Shown one piece after another: positions 23,829 through 31,314 of a stretch of 64,000 nucleotides of DNA (position 1 is its first letter; the number at the start of each line of letters is the position of its first letter). The translations under genes were made by a program, and so were the position numbers. The notes under the pieces were generated by a model that saw nothing but the letters and a program-made list of their open reading frames with translations, did no database searches and had not been told where the DNA came from. Origin of the DNA: CAWCQC01 sp963819905 (GTDB lineage: Bacteria > Actinomycetota > Thermoleophilia > Gaiellales > Gaiellaceae); contig CAWFXP010000009.1 in NCBI GenBank assembly GCA_963819905.1, positions 248,001-312,000 on the forward strand, written 5' to 3'.

Positions 23829-25126
23829 GCCTGCAGCTCCCGGGCCAAGCGGATCAGGAACCGCGTCCCCAGCTCGAGATCCTCGACCGCCGCCCGTTCG
23901 TCGGCCGAGTGCACGAGAGCCGCGGCGAGCTCGGCGTCCATGGCGCGCATCGGGAAGAAGCCGTAGACGATCGTTCCGAACGCCTCGCGAAGGAAGTGGC
24001 TGTCCGTGAAGCCGGGCAACAGGATCGGAACGAGCGCGGCGCCGTCCTCCTCGTCTGCGACGAACGACTCCATCGCCTCCCAGAGCGGCGTGTGAAGCGA
24101 CGAGCGGGTGCCGCCGGTTCGCTCGAGCCATTCGATCTCGACGCCGCGGTCGCCGAGCGCTTCGCGGACGAGCGGCTCGAGGTCGTCCTGCGTCTGACCC
24201 GGCAGGAGCCGGCAGTCGCAGACGATCTCGACGAGGGCCGGGATGACGTTGCGCTGCCCCGACGCCGAGATCTGGGTCGGCGCCACGGTGGCGCGCAGCA
24301 TGGGCTCGTTGATCGCAGCGGCGCGAGGCGAGCGGGCTCGCAGCGCCGCGAGCGCGGCTGCTGGATCGTCGACCGGTCCGACGAGCACCTCGAAGAACGA
24401 CTTCGCCTCGGGGCCCAGCTCGAGCGGCGTCTCGAGCCTTCCGAGACGCTCGAGCACCGGCGCCGCAGCGAGCAGCGCGTTGTCCGCGATGCCCGGCGTC
24501 GACGCGTGCCCACTCGTGCCGCGGACGCGCACGACGAACGGGGAGGTCGCCTTCTCGGCGGTCGAGCACAGGTACAACGGCCGCTCGTCGATCACCACGC
24601 GGTCGCCGCCGCCCTCGTTCACGCACCAGGTCGCCCGGACCGCCTCGGGATGCTCGCTCACGAGCCAGGAGAGGCCGAAGCCGGCGCCCACCTCCTCGTC
24701 GGCCGCCGCGACGAAGACGACGTCTCCGGCCGGCTCGAACCCCTCGCGTGCGAGCGCCGCGATGGCGACGGCCGACGCCGCGACCTGGCCCTTCATGTCG
24801 AGCGCCCCGCGGCCCCACACGTGGCCGTCGCGAAGCTCGCCCGACCACGGATCGACGGCCCACTCGCCCGCATCGGCCAGCACGGTGTCGGTGTGGGAGA
24901 GGAAGAGAAGGCGTGGCGCATCGGGGTCACGGCCGGGAAGCCGCGCCACCAGGTTCGCGCGCTCGGGAGCCCGCGCGAAGAGCCGGCACTCGACGCCGCT
25001 CGGCTCGAGGAACGCCTGCAGAAGCTCGGCGGCCGCCGTCTCGTTCCCCGGCGGGTTGACGGTGTCGATGCGCACGAGCTCCTGGAGCAGCTCGGTCACC
25101 TCGTTCCTCAGCGAGACGAGGGCCAT
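23825..25126 (-). CDS. M20 family metallopeptidase
   Basis: Zinc-dependent amidohydrolase/peptidase, 433 residues. Metal-site motifs: LLFLSHTDTV (His, Asp), WGRGALDMKGQVAAS (bridging Asp), VVFVAAADEEVGAGFG (catalytic Glu-Glu pair) and PGFTDSHFLREAFG (C-terminal His). A dimerisation lid lies between about 190 and 310. It belongs to the ArgE/DapE/carboxypeptidase G2 group; the substrate cannot be chosen from sequence. ATG 25126 follows a TATGCT -10 by 6 nt. It leads the operon M20-DUF1385-mce-small protein-ychF. Confidence 0.88.
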   Translation of the reverse strand: MALVSLRNEVTELLQELVRIDTVNPPGNETAAAELLQAFLEPSGVECRLFARAPERANLVARLPGRDPDAPRLLFLSHTDTVLADAGEWAVDPWSGELRDGHVWGRGALDMKGQVAASAVAIAALAREGFEPAGDVVFVAAADEEVGAGFGLSWLVSEHPEAVRATWCVNEGGGDRVVIDERPLYLCSTAEKATSPFVVRVRGTSGHASTPGIADNALLAAAPVLERLGRLETPLELGPEAKSFFEVLVGPVDDPAAALAALRARSPRAAAINEPMLRATVAPTQISASGQRNVIPALVEIVCDCRLLPGQTQDDLEPLVREALGDRGVEIEWLERTGGTRSSLHTPLWEAMESFVADEEDGAALVPILLPGFTDSHFLREAFGTIVYGFFPMRAMDAELAAALVHSADERAAVEDLELGTRFLIRLARELQA

Positions 25127-25147
25127 GCGGTGAGCATACTTCCCACT
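25127..25147. promoter_or_regulatory. 21-bp bidirectional leaderless promoter (M20 / rarA)
   Basis: The whole spacer between two divergent start codons. Minus strand: TATGCT (25138-25133), 6 nt, ATG 25126. Plus strand: CATACT (25135-25140), 7 nt, GTG 25148. The two hexamers overlap by four bases around the near-symmetric AGCATACT. Both mRNAs would start at their first codon. Confidence 0.55.
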
Positions 25148-26410
25148 GTGAGCGATCTGTTCGCAGACGCGGCAGCAGAGCGGCTGACCTCGTCGGCCCC
25201 TCTCGCGAGCCGGCTGCGTCCGACGCGGCTCGCCGACTTCGTCGGCCAGGAGCGCGCGGTCGGCCCCGGCTCGGCGCTGGCGCTCGCGATCGCCGAGGAC
25301 CGCGTGTCGTCGTGCGTCTTCTACGGCCCGCCCGGCAGCGGCAAGACCACGCTCGCGCGCATCGTCGCCGCGTCGACCGGAGCGGCGTTCGAGGAGCTCT
25401 CGGCCGTGTCGGCGTCCGTCGGCGACGTGCGGGCGGTTCTCCAGCGCGCCCGTGACCGGCTCGGCGGCGAGGGTCGTCGCACGATCCTCTTCCTCGACGA
25501 GATCCACCGCTTCAACAAGGCCCAGCAGGACGCGCTCCTACCGGCGGTCGAGGAGGGCCTCGTCACGCTGATCGGCGCGACCACGGAGAACCCGTACTTC
25601 GAGGTTAACTCGGCCCTTCTCTCGCGCATGCAGCTCTACGAGCTCGAGCCCCTCGGGCTCGAAGACGTCGAGACGGTCGTCCGGCGCGGCGCCTCCGAGC
25701 TCGACACGGAGCTGCCGCCCGAGCTCGTCACGCTGATCGCGAAGCGGGCCGGCGGCGACGCTCGCGCGGCGCTGAACATCCTCGAGCTGGCCGTACAGAG
25801 CGCTCGGGCCGAAGGGGTCCCGGTCGGCGAGAGCCACGTCGAGGACGCGGCGCGCAAGCGCCCGCTCGTCTACGACAAGGCCGGCGACGCCCACTACGAC
25901 TTCGCGTCGGCCTTCATCAAGTCGATGCGGGGGAGTGACGCCGACGCCGCGCTCTACTACCTGGCCGCGATGCTCGAAGCCGGCGAGGATCCGCGCTTCC
26001 TCGCGCGGCGCATGGTGATCTTCGCCTCGGAGGACGTCGGCAACGCCGACCCGCGCGCGCTGCTCGTCGCCGTCGCGGCGGCGCACGCGCTCGAGCATGT
26101 GGGCCTCCCCGAGGCGCGACTCAATCTGGCGCAGGCGGCCGTCTACCTCGCGCGCGCCCCGAAGTCGAACGCCGTCATCCGCGCGCTCGGCGAGGCCGCC
26201 CGGGACGTACGGGAGCACGGAGCGCTGCGCCCGCCCGCCTTCCTCCAGGACGCCCACTATCCCGGTGCGAAGCAACTCGGCCGCGGCGAGGGATACGTGT
26301 ATCCGCACGACGATCCGCGCGGATTCGAGGTCGATCACCTGCCCGAGACCCTCAAGGGCCGCACGTACTACCGGCCCTCGGGCGCGGGCGAGGAGACCGA
26401 CCCCGCGTAG
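25148..26410 (+). CDS. rarA: replication-associated recombination protein A (AAA+ ATPase)
   Basis: RarA/MgsA AAA+ ATPase acting at stalled replication forks, 420 residues. Seen: N-terminal RLRPTRLADFVGQERAVGPG, Walker A YGPPGSGKTTLAR, Walker B FLDEIHRFNKAQQDALLP, sensor 1 GATTENPYFEVNSALLSRMQ, and the C-terminal tetramerisation region with KSMRGSDADAALYYLAAMLE. Full length. GTG 25148 is the first codon that keeps the N-terminus and lies 7 nt after a -10-like hexamer. A terminator hairpin follows at 26419-26438. Confidence 0.95.
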   Translation: MSDLFADAAAERLTSSAPLASRLRPTRLADFVGQERAVGPGSALALAIAEDRVSSCVFYGPPGSGKTTLARIVAASTGAAFEELSAVSASVGDVRAVLQRARDRLGGEGRRTILFLDEIHRFNKAQQDALLPAVEEGLVTLIGATTENPYFEVNSALLSRMQLYELEPLGLEDVETVVRRGASELDTELPPELVTLIAKRAGGDARAALNILELAVQSARAEGVPVGESHVEDAARKRPLVYDKAGDAHYDFASAFIKSMRGSDADAALYYLAAMLEAGEDPRFLARRMVIFASEDVGNADPRALLVAVAAAHALEHVGLPEARLNLAQAAVYLARAPKSNAVIRALGEAARDVREHGALRPPAFLQDAHYPGAKQLGRGEGYVYPHDDPRGFEVDHLPETLKGRTYYRPSGAGEETDPA

Positions 26411-26418
26411 GAGCCCAT

Positions 26419-26438
26419 GGGCCGGACAGGTCCGGCCC
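26419..26438. terminator. bidirectional terminator hairpin between rarA and arginase
   Basis: GGGCCGGAC-AG-GTCCGGCCC is a perfect 9-bp stem between two convergent stop codons, followed by TTA on the plus strand. The U-tract is short, as often in GC-rich actinobacteria. It can serve both transcripts. Confidence 0.6.
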
Positions 26439-27341
26439 TTACAGGATTCTGGCGCCGAGCGCGCTCGCAACCAGCTCGACCGCGAGCCTCGCGGTCGCGT
26501 TCTCGTGGTCGAGGATCGGGTTCACCTCGACGATCTCGAGCGAGTCGACGACGCCCGCCTCGGCGACGAGCTCCATGGCGAGGTGCGCCTCCCGGTAGCT
26601 GAGCCCGCCGCGGACCGGCGTACCGACCCCGGGCGCCACGTCCGGGTCGATCACGTCGAGGTCGAGCGACACATGGACGAACGGCGCCCCGCGCACGCGG
26701 TCGAGCGCCTCGCGGACGACGGGCTCGAGGCCGCGGCGGTCGATCTCCGCCATCGTGTGGACGGCGAGGTCGAGGTCGAGGATGAGCTTGCGTTCACCGT
26801 CGTCGAACGCCCGGCCGCCGATGAGCGCGACACGCTCCGGGTCGACGGCGGGGAGCGGCCAGGCGTCGGGCTCGAACGCCTCTCCGGCGCAGCCCAGGGC
26901 GGCCGCCAGCGGCATGCCGTGGACGTTCCCGCTCGGCGTGGTCGCCGGCGTGTTCAGGTCGCCGTGCGCGTCGATCCAGAGAACCGCGCCCGGGCCGTGA
27001 ACCGAGGCCATCCCGGCCAGCGTTCCGAGCGCGATCGAGTGGTCACCGCCGAGGACGAGCGGCACGAGGCCGTCGCGCGAGACGGCGGCGACCCGGCCGG
27101 CGACCTCGTCGCAGGTCTCGAGGATGGCGGCGAGATACCTCGCCCTGGCATCCCCGGGATCGGCCCGCTCGCGGAGGGGGGCGACCACGTTGCCGAGATC
27201 GCGACAGGCGACACCCAGCTCGTCGATCCTCTCGCCGAGACCCGCGTAGCGGATCGCCGACGGCCCCATGTCGACCCCGCGGCGACCACCCGCCCCGAGG
27301 TCGAGCGGGGCACCCAGGATCGCGATCTCGCGCCCGGTCAC
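26439..27341 (-). CDS. rocF: arginase/agmatinase family ureohydrolase, arginase-like
   Basis: Binuclear manganese ureohydrolase, 300 residues. All metal ligands are present: His101 in LGGDHSIALG, Asp124/His126/Asp128 in WIDAHGDLNTP, and Asp227/Asp229 in SLDLDVIDP, plus HGMPLAAALG typical of arginases. It should hydrolyse L-arginine to ornithine and urea; agmatinase or formimidoylglutamase cannot be fully excluded. GTG start lies exactly 6 nt after TATCGT. Single-gene unit ending at a bidirectional terminator. Confidence 0.85.
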   Translation of the reverse strand: MTGREIAILGAPLDLGAGGRRGVDMGPSAIRYAGLGERIDELGVACRDLGNVVAPLRERADPGDARARYLAAILETCDEVAGRVAAVSRDGLVPLVLGGDHSIALGTLAGMASVHGPGAVLWIDAHGDLNTPATTPSGNVHGMPLAAALGCAGEAFEPDAWPLPAVDPERVALIGGRAFDDGERKLILDLDLAVHTMAEIDRRGLEPVVREALDRVRGAPFVHVSLDLDVIDPDVAPGVGTPVRGGLSYREAHLAMELVAEAGVVDSLEIVEVNPILDHENATARLAVELVASALGARIL

Positions 27342-27347
27342 GCCGCA

Positions 27348-27353
27348 ACGATA
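27348..27353 (-). promoter_or_regulatory. leaderless promoter -10 of arginase gene
   Basis: TATCGT on the minus strand, then TGCGGC, then GTG at 27341, again TANNNT-N6-start. Confidence 0.6.
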
Positions 27354-27399
27354 CGCGCCGAGACCGGCGCCGAGCGCCCTCGCTAGACTTCTCCCGCTC

Positions 27400-27472
27400 G
27401 GCGAGGTAGCTCAGTTGGTAGAGCACGCGGCTGAAAACCGCGGTGTCGCCGGTTCGATTCCGGCCCTCGCCA
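27400..27472 (+). tRNA. tRNA-Phe (GAA)
   Basis: A 73-nt cloverleaf: acceptor GGCGAGG/CCTCGCC, D arm with AGCTCAGTTGGTAGAGC, anticodon stem CGCGG/CCGCG with loop CTGAAAA (anticodon GAA at 27433-27435), T arm GCCGG-TTCGATT-CCGGC, discriminator A. The CCA end is not encoded. A TAGACT hexamer at 27384-27389, 10 nt upstream, is a plausible -10. Confidence 0.97.
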
Positions 27473-27509
27473 CTCGCCCCTGCCTGCGATCGGTACGGTG
27501 GCTCGCAGG

Positions 27510-28385
27510 ATGCCTCCGTTCGGCCTGGTGCTCGCCTCGATCGCCTCCGTCCAGTTCGGCGCGGCGCTCGCAGCGACGCTGTTCGACGAGCTCGGCCCGG
27601 TCGGGACGACGCTTCTGCGCACCGCCTTCGCCGGCGTCATCCTGGTCGCGCTCTGGCGACCGCGCCTCCGTGGCCACGACTCTCGCGACCTTGCTCTGGC
27701 CGGGCTCTTCGGCCTCGTCCTGGCCGCGATGAACACCTGCTTCTACCTCTCGATCGACCGCATCCCGCTCGGGCTGGCCGTGACGCTCGAGTTCGTCGGG
27801 CCGCTCGGCCTGGCCGTCGTGATGTCGCGCCGCGCGCAGCACGCCCTCTGGGCGCTGCTCGCCGGCGCCGGTATCGTCGTGCTCTCGGGCATCGGCGGAG
27901 AGCTCGATCCTGTCGGCATCGCCCTGGCGCTGACCGCAGGCTGCCTCTGGGCCGGGTACATCCTGCTGGCCACACGCGTGGGTCGGGCGTTCCACGGCGG
28001 CTCGGGTCTGGCCCTCGCCATGGCGGTCGCCTCGGTCGTCATGCTCGTGCCGGGCGTCGCAGACGCCGGCAGCGAGCTCCTCGACCCACGGCTCCTCGCG
28101 CTCGGCCTGGGCGTCGCCGTGCTCTCGTCGCTCGTTCCTTACTCGCTCGAGATGGAGGCGCTCCGCCGCCTGCCGGCCCGGGTGTTCGGCGTCCTCATGA
28201 GCCTCGAGCCGGCCGTCGCCGCGCTCGCCGGGTTCCTCGTGCTCGGCCAGGACCTGACCGTGCTTCAGATCCTCGGCATCGCGCTCGTCGTCGTGGCGAG
28301 CGCTGGAGCCGTTCTCACGACGGGGTCGAAGCCCAAGGCCGCGGCCCGGGCGGCCGAGCCGCAGACGTCCTCCGGCGGCTCCTAG
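27510..28385 (+). CDS. EamA/DMT family transporter (RhtA-like exporter)
   Basis: Ten-helix inner-membrane protein of the drug/metabolite transporter superfamily with two EamA repeats (about 1-130 and 140-275), about 291 residues. The ALEFVGPLGLAVV and MSLEPAVAALAGFLVLGQ helices are typical of the RhtA/threonine-homoserine exporter branch, so export of a small metabolite is likely. ATG 27510 has TACGGT 10 nt upstream and GCAGG close by; GTG 27498 is an alternative start. Its TAG shares a CTAG palindrome with the stop of the convergent methyltransferase. Confidence 0.82.
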   Translation: MPPFGLVLASIASVQFGAALAATLFDELGPVGTTLLRTAFAGVILVALWRPRLRGHDSRDLALAGLFGLVLAAMNTCFYLSIDRIPLGLAVTLEFVGPLGLAVVMSRRAQHALWALLAGAGIVVLSGIGGELDPVGIALALTAGCLWAGYILLATRVGRAFHGGSGLALAMAVASVVMLVPGVADAGSELLDPRLLALGLGVAVLSSLVPYSLEMEALRRLPARVFGVLMSLEPAVAALAGFLVLGQDLTVLQILGIALVVVASAGAVLTTGSKPKAAARAAEPQTSSGGS

Positions 28386-29023
28386 CCCGCCTCGCCGCGG
28401 CGGGCCACGAGCGCCGTCCCCTGACCCGCGGCCAGCTCCTCGAACGCGCCGAAGCCGACGGCTGCGAGCCGCTCGCGCAGTGTCGCGGGCGGCACGTAGA
28501 TCGGGGTCGTCGCACCGCCGACGAAGGCCAGGGCGAGCGTGCCGCCCGGGGCCGTGACCCGGGCCAGCTCAGGGAAGAACGGGATCATGTTCAGCAGCAC
28601 GACGAGATCGAACGCCCCGTCAGGAAAGCGAAGCGCAGCGGCGTCTCCGACCTCGAACCGCACGCGGCCCGCGAGCGCGGCAGGAAGGAGCGCCTGCGCC
28701 TGGTCGATCATCTCCGGCGAGAGGTCGACCCCGATCACGGTCGCAGCCGAGAACCGCTCGGCGACGAGCCTGGCCGCCTTGCCGGTACCGGTGCCGAGGT
28801 CGAGCGCGCAGTCGCTTCGTTCCACCCGGGAGAGCGCCGCCTCGAGGGGCGCCAGCGCCTCCCGGCCGAACCTCCACTCCCAGGTCGGCGCAATTTGATC
28901 CCATTGCCGGCGCAGCGGCCCGCGGAACGCACCCCAGAGCCACGGGTGGCGAACGAGCGCGACGGTCGCCAGCCTGGCAAACCGGCGGCGAAACTCACCG
29001 CGCCAGTCGAGCTGCGGGCTCAC
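28382..29023 (-). CDS. class I SAM-dependent methyltransferase
   Basis: A 213-residue methyltransferase. Motif I is ALDLGTGTGKAARL, followed by VIGVDLSPEMIDQAQ (motif II acidic residue binding SAM ribose), VGDAAALRFPDGAFDLVVLL and PGGTLALAFV. The N-terminus (VRHPWLWGAFRGPLRRQWDQ) is family-variable. The substrate is unknown; position at the end of the heme operon could suggest a small-molecule or quinone substrate, but this is speculation. GTG 29023 overlaps the stop of the SAM hydrolase (GTGA). Confidence 0.78.
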   Translation of the reverse strand: MSPQLDWRGEFRRRFARLATVALVRHPWLWGAFRGPLRRQWDQIAPTWEWRFGREALAPLEAALSRVERSDCALDLGTGTGKAARLVAERFSAATVIGVDLSPEMIDQAQALLPAALAGRVRFEVGDAAALRFPDGAFDLVVLLNMIPFFPELARVTAPGGTLALAFVGGATTPIYVPPATLRERLAAVGFGAFEELAAGQGTALVARRGEAG

Positions 29024-29823
29024 CCCGGCAGCGCCGTGAGCGTCACCGCCTGTCCGGCCAGGGCCGCCATCAGCCGGGCGGCGCTGCCGCGGTTGATCGC
29101 GAGCGCCATGCTTCGCGTCGAGTCCTCGTAGAGGATCGGCTCTCCCGGTCCGACGTCGTCGTAGGTGCGCGCGACCAGCGCCGCGCACCGCCGCGCAGCG
29201 GCCTCGATCTCGACCGTGTCACCCGCGTGGATCTCGGCGCGGCCCAGATCGGCTGCCCGCACGTTCAGCCTGACGTTGCCGTAGCGGTCGATGGCGAGGA
29301 CGGTCGCCTGGATCCGTCCCGGCTCGACCCTGGGCTCGGGCAGCTCGAGGCGCACGAGCTCGTCCCGGTGGATCGCCGGGCCGAGCCCGACGAGCGGCAT
29401 GCCGAGGGCGAGATGGGCGGCGGCCGGAGCGAAGACGTCGCGGCCGTGGAAGGTCGGCGACACCGCTTCGAGCATCACCGCGGGGTTCGTGATCTCGACG
29501 GCGTCCGCGATTCCGCCGAGCCGATCGGCGGCAACGAGGAGCAGGCCGTTGTCCGGACCGACGTAGAGGCGTCCGTCCTCGCCGCGAAGAGCCACGGGCC
29601 GGCGCACGCCGCCGACCCCGGGATCGACCACGGCCAGGTGAACGCCGGTCGGCATGTACGGGAGCGCATCGGCGAGCGTCAGTGCCCCGCGCATCACCTG
29701 CTGAGGGGGAATCCCGTGCGTGATGTCGATCAGGACGGCCTCGGGAGCTATGCGTCTGATGACCCCGTGACAGATGCCCGCGAAGGCATCCTCGACGCCG
29801 AAGTCGCTCAGGAGGGTGATGAC
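29020..29823 (-). CDS. SAM hydrolase / SAM-dependent halogenase family (DUF62)
   Basis: Member of the SAM hydroxide adenosyltransferase family, which splits S-adenosylmethionine into adenosine and methionine, related to fluorinase/chlorinase. Seen: N-terminal VITLLSDFGVEDAFAG, DITHGIPPQQVMRGA, VVDPGVGGVRRP, GPDNGLL, and the C-terminal RYGNVRLNV. The halide-binding insert of fluorinases is not obvious, so hydrolase is more likely. No ATG/GTG/TTG occurs in frame for at least 80 nt before the conserved N-terminus. A CTG overlapping the hemD stop (CTGA, 29811), or ATC/GTC at 29820/29823, must be used unless a base is wrong. Confidence 0.8.
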   Translation of the reverse strand, partial: VITLLSDFGVEDAFAGICHGVIRRIAPEAVLIDITHGIPPQQVMRGALTLADALPYMPTGVHLAVVDPGVGGVRRPVALRGEDGRLYVGPDNGLLLVAADRLGGIADAVEITNPAVMLEAVSPTFHGRDVFAPAAAHLALGMPLVGLGPAIHRDELVRLELPEPRVEPGRIQATVLAIDRYGNVRLNVRAADLGRAEIHAGDTVEIEAAARRCAALVARTYDDVGPGEPILYEDSTRSMALAINRGSAARLMAALAGQAVTLTALPG

Positions 29824-30470
29824 GCGAGCCGGGATGCCGCAAGCGTAACGGCTCGCGCGAGCCCCTCCAGGTCGTGCGTGGTCGCCTCCTCGACCACCGC
29901 GAGACCTCCTCGTCGTGCCGCCTCCGTCGTGATCGGCCCGATCGACACGCAGGGACGATCGACGCGCAGAGCCGCGAACGCCCGCGCGGCCGAGGCGGAG
30001 GCGAGGACGACCAGGTCGCCGTCGGGAAACGACCCCGGCCGCAGCTCCACGGAGCGATAGAGCGTGACCACATCCGCCCCGAGGCCTGTCGCGAGCGTCT
30101 CCCGGGCGCCCTCGGCGCCCGCGAACAGGACCCGCCCCGGCGGCTGCGGAAACGCTGCCAGCAGCCCCTCCTGCGTCGACTCGCCGGCGACGAGCGCCGG
30201 TTCGACGCCTTCGCCGCGAAGTGCGTCGGCGGTGCCGGGCCCGATCACGGCGACGGCCGGAAGCCCGCCGCGGAACCCTCGCCGCCAGAGCTGCTCCACG
30301 GCCCGGGCGCTCGTCAGCACGAGCCAGTCGTAGCCCCCGAGCTCGACCGGCGGGCCCTCGATCGGCTCGATGCGGACGAGAGGGCACTCGACGACGTCGA
30401 GCCCGGCGTCGCGCAGCCGGGCGGCGAGGGCGCTCGACCCCTCGGCTGCTCTCGTGAGAACGACCTTCAC
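29808..30470 (-). CDS. hemD: uroporphyrinogen-III synthase
   Basis: Cyclises hydroxymethylbilane to uroporphyrinogen III in tetrapyrrole biosynthesis. The 220-residue protein has two HemD-type alpha/beta domains: N-terminal VLTRAAEGSSALAARLRDAG, PVELGGYDWLVLTSARAVEQ, and the hinge and C-terminal region with CVSIGPITTEAARRGGL. HemD sequences are weakly conserved, so the assignment leans on these motifs plus the position next to hemC. ATG overlaps the hemC stop. Confidence 0.9.
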   Translation of the reverse strand: MKVVLTRAAEGSSALAARLRDAGLDVVECPLVRIEPIEGPPVELGGYDWLVLTSARAVEQLWRRGFRGGLPAVAVIGPGTADALRGEGVEPALVAGESTQEGLLAAFPQPPGRVLFAGAEGARETLATGLGADVVTLYRSVELRPGSFPDGDLVVLASASAARAFAALRVDRPCVSIGPITTEAARRGGLAVVEEATTHDLEGLARAVTLAASRLASSPS

Positions 30471-31306
30471 GCGCCCGTCGGAATCGCGGCCAGCAGCTCG
30501 TCGGCGATCCGGATCGGATCGGCTCCGGTGCGGCGCTCGAGCCAGGATCCGTCCTCGGCCGCGACGAGCGCCGTCAGCGACTCACCGTCGTGGAACGCGG
30601 CCACCGGCGCGAGGCACCCGCCGCCGATCCTGGCGACGCAGGCCCGCTCGCTCGCGACACGCCGGTGCGTGGCGGGATCGTCGGCGCCTGCGACGAGGGC
30701 CTCTTCTCCCGAGCGCACCTGGAGCGCCACCGCCCCCTGTCCCGCCTCGGGCAGCATCACGTCCGGGTCGAGACGGCAGCCGATCTCCCCCGAGAGCCCG
30801 AGCCGGTCGAGGCCGGCGGCGGCGAGGACGATCGCGTCGAGTCCCCGCTCTGCCCGTTTGCGAAGCCGCGTGTCGACGTTTCCCCGCAGCGGCTCGACCG
30901 ACAGCGACGGCTCCAGGGCGAGCAGCTGCGCCTTCCGGCGAACCGAGGCGGTTCCGATCCGCAGGCCCGGACGGATCGCCTCGACGCCACACAGCGCGTC
31001 GCGCGCGTCCTCCCGCGGCAAGTACGCGCCGACGGCGAGGCCGGCGGTATCCGTCGAGGTCATGTCCTTGGCCGAGTGGACGGCGATGTCCACTCGTCGG
31101 GCGAGCAGCGCCTCCTCGAGCTCCTTCACGAACACCCCGCGGTCGCCGATCTCGCCGAACGGGCGCCTCCGATCCCGGTCACCCGTGGTGGTGATGGGCA
31201 CGATCGCCACCTCGAGCTCCGGCCTCGCCGCGCGGATCGCCCCGGCCGCGAGCTCGGCCTGGGTCAGCGCCAGCCGGCTGCCGCGCGAGCCGAGGCGGAC
31301 GACCAT
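30467..31306 (-). CDS. hemC: hydroxymethylbilane synthase (porphobilinogen deaminase)
   Basis: Polymerises four porphobilinogens to hydroxymethylbilane. The 279-residue protein starts RLGSRGSRLALTQAE. It has catalytic Asp81 in VHSAKDMTS, the substrate-binding arginines in GTASVRRKAQLL and EPLRGNVDTRLRK, and Cys231 in IGGGCLAPVA that carries the dipyrromethane cofactor. Slightly short at the C-terminus compared with the usual 300-310. Eight bases after hemA. Confidence 0.96.
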   Translation of the reverse strand: MVVRLGSRGSRLALTQAELAAGAIRAARPELEVAIVPITTTGDRDRRRPFGEIGDRGVFVKELEEALLARRVDIAVHSAKDMTSTDTAGLAVGAYLPREDARDALCGVEAIRPGLRIGTASVRRKAQLLALEPSLSVEPLRGNVDTRLRKRAERGLDAIVLAAAGLDRLGLSGEIGCRLDPDVMLPEAGQGAVALQVRSGEEALVAGADDPATHRRVASERACVARIGGGCLAPVAAFHDGESLTALVAAEDGSWLERRTGADPIRIADELLAAIPTGA

Positions 31307-31314
31307 CGCGCGCG

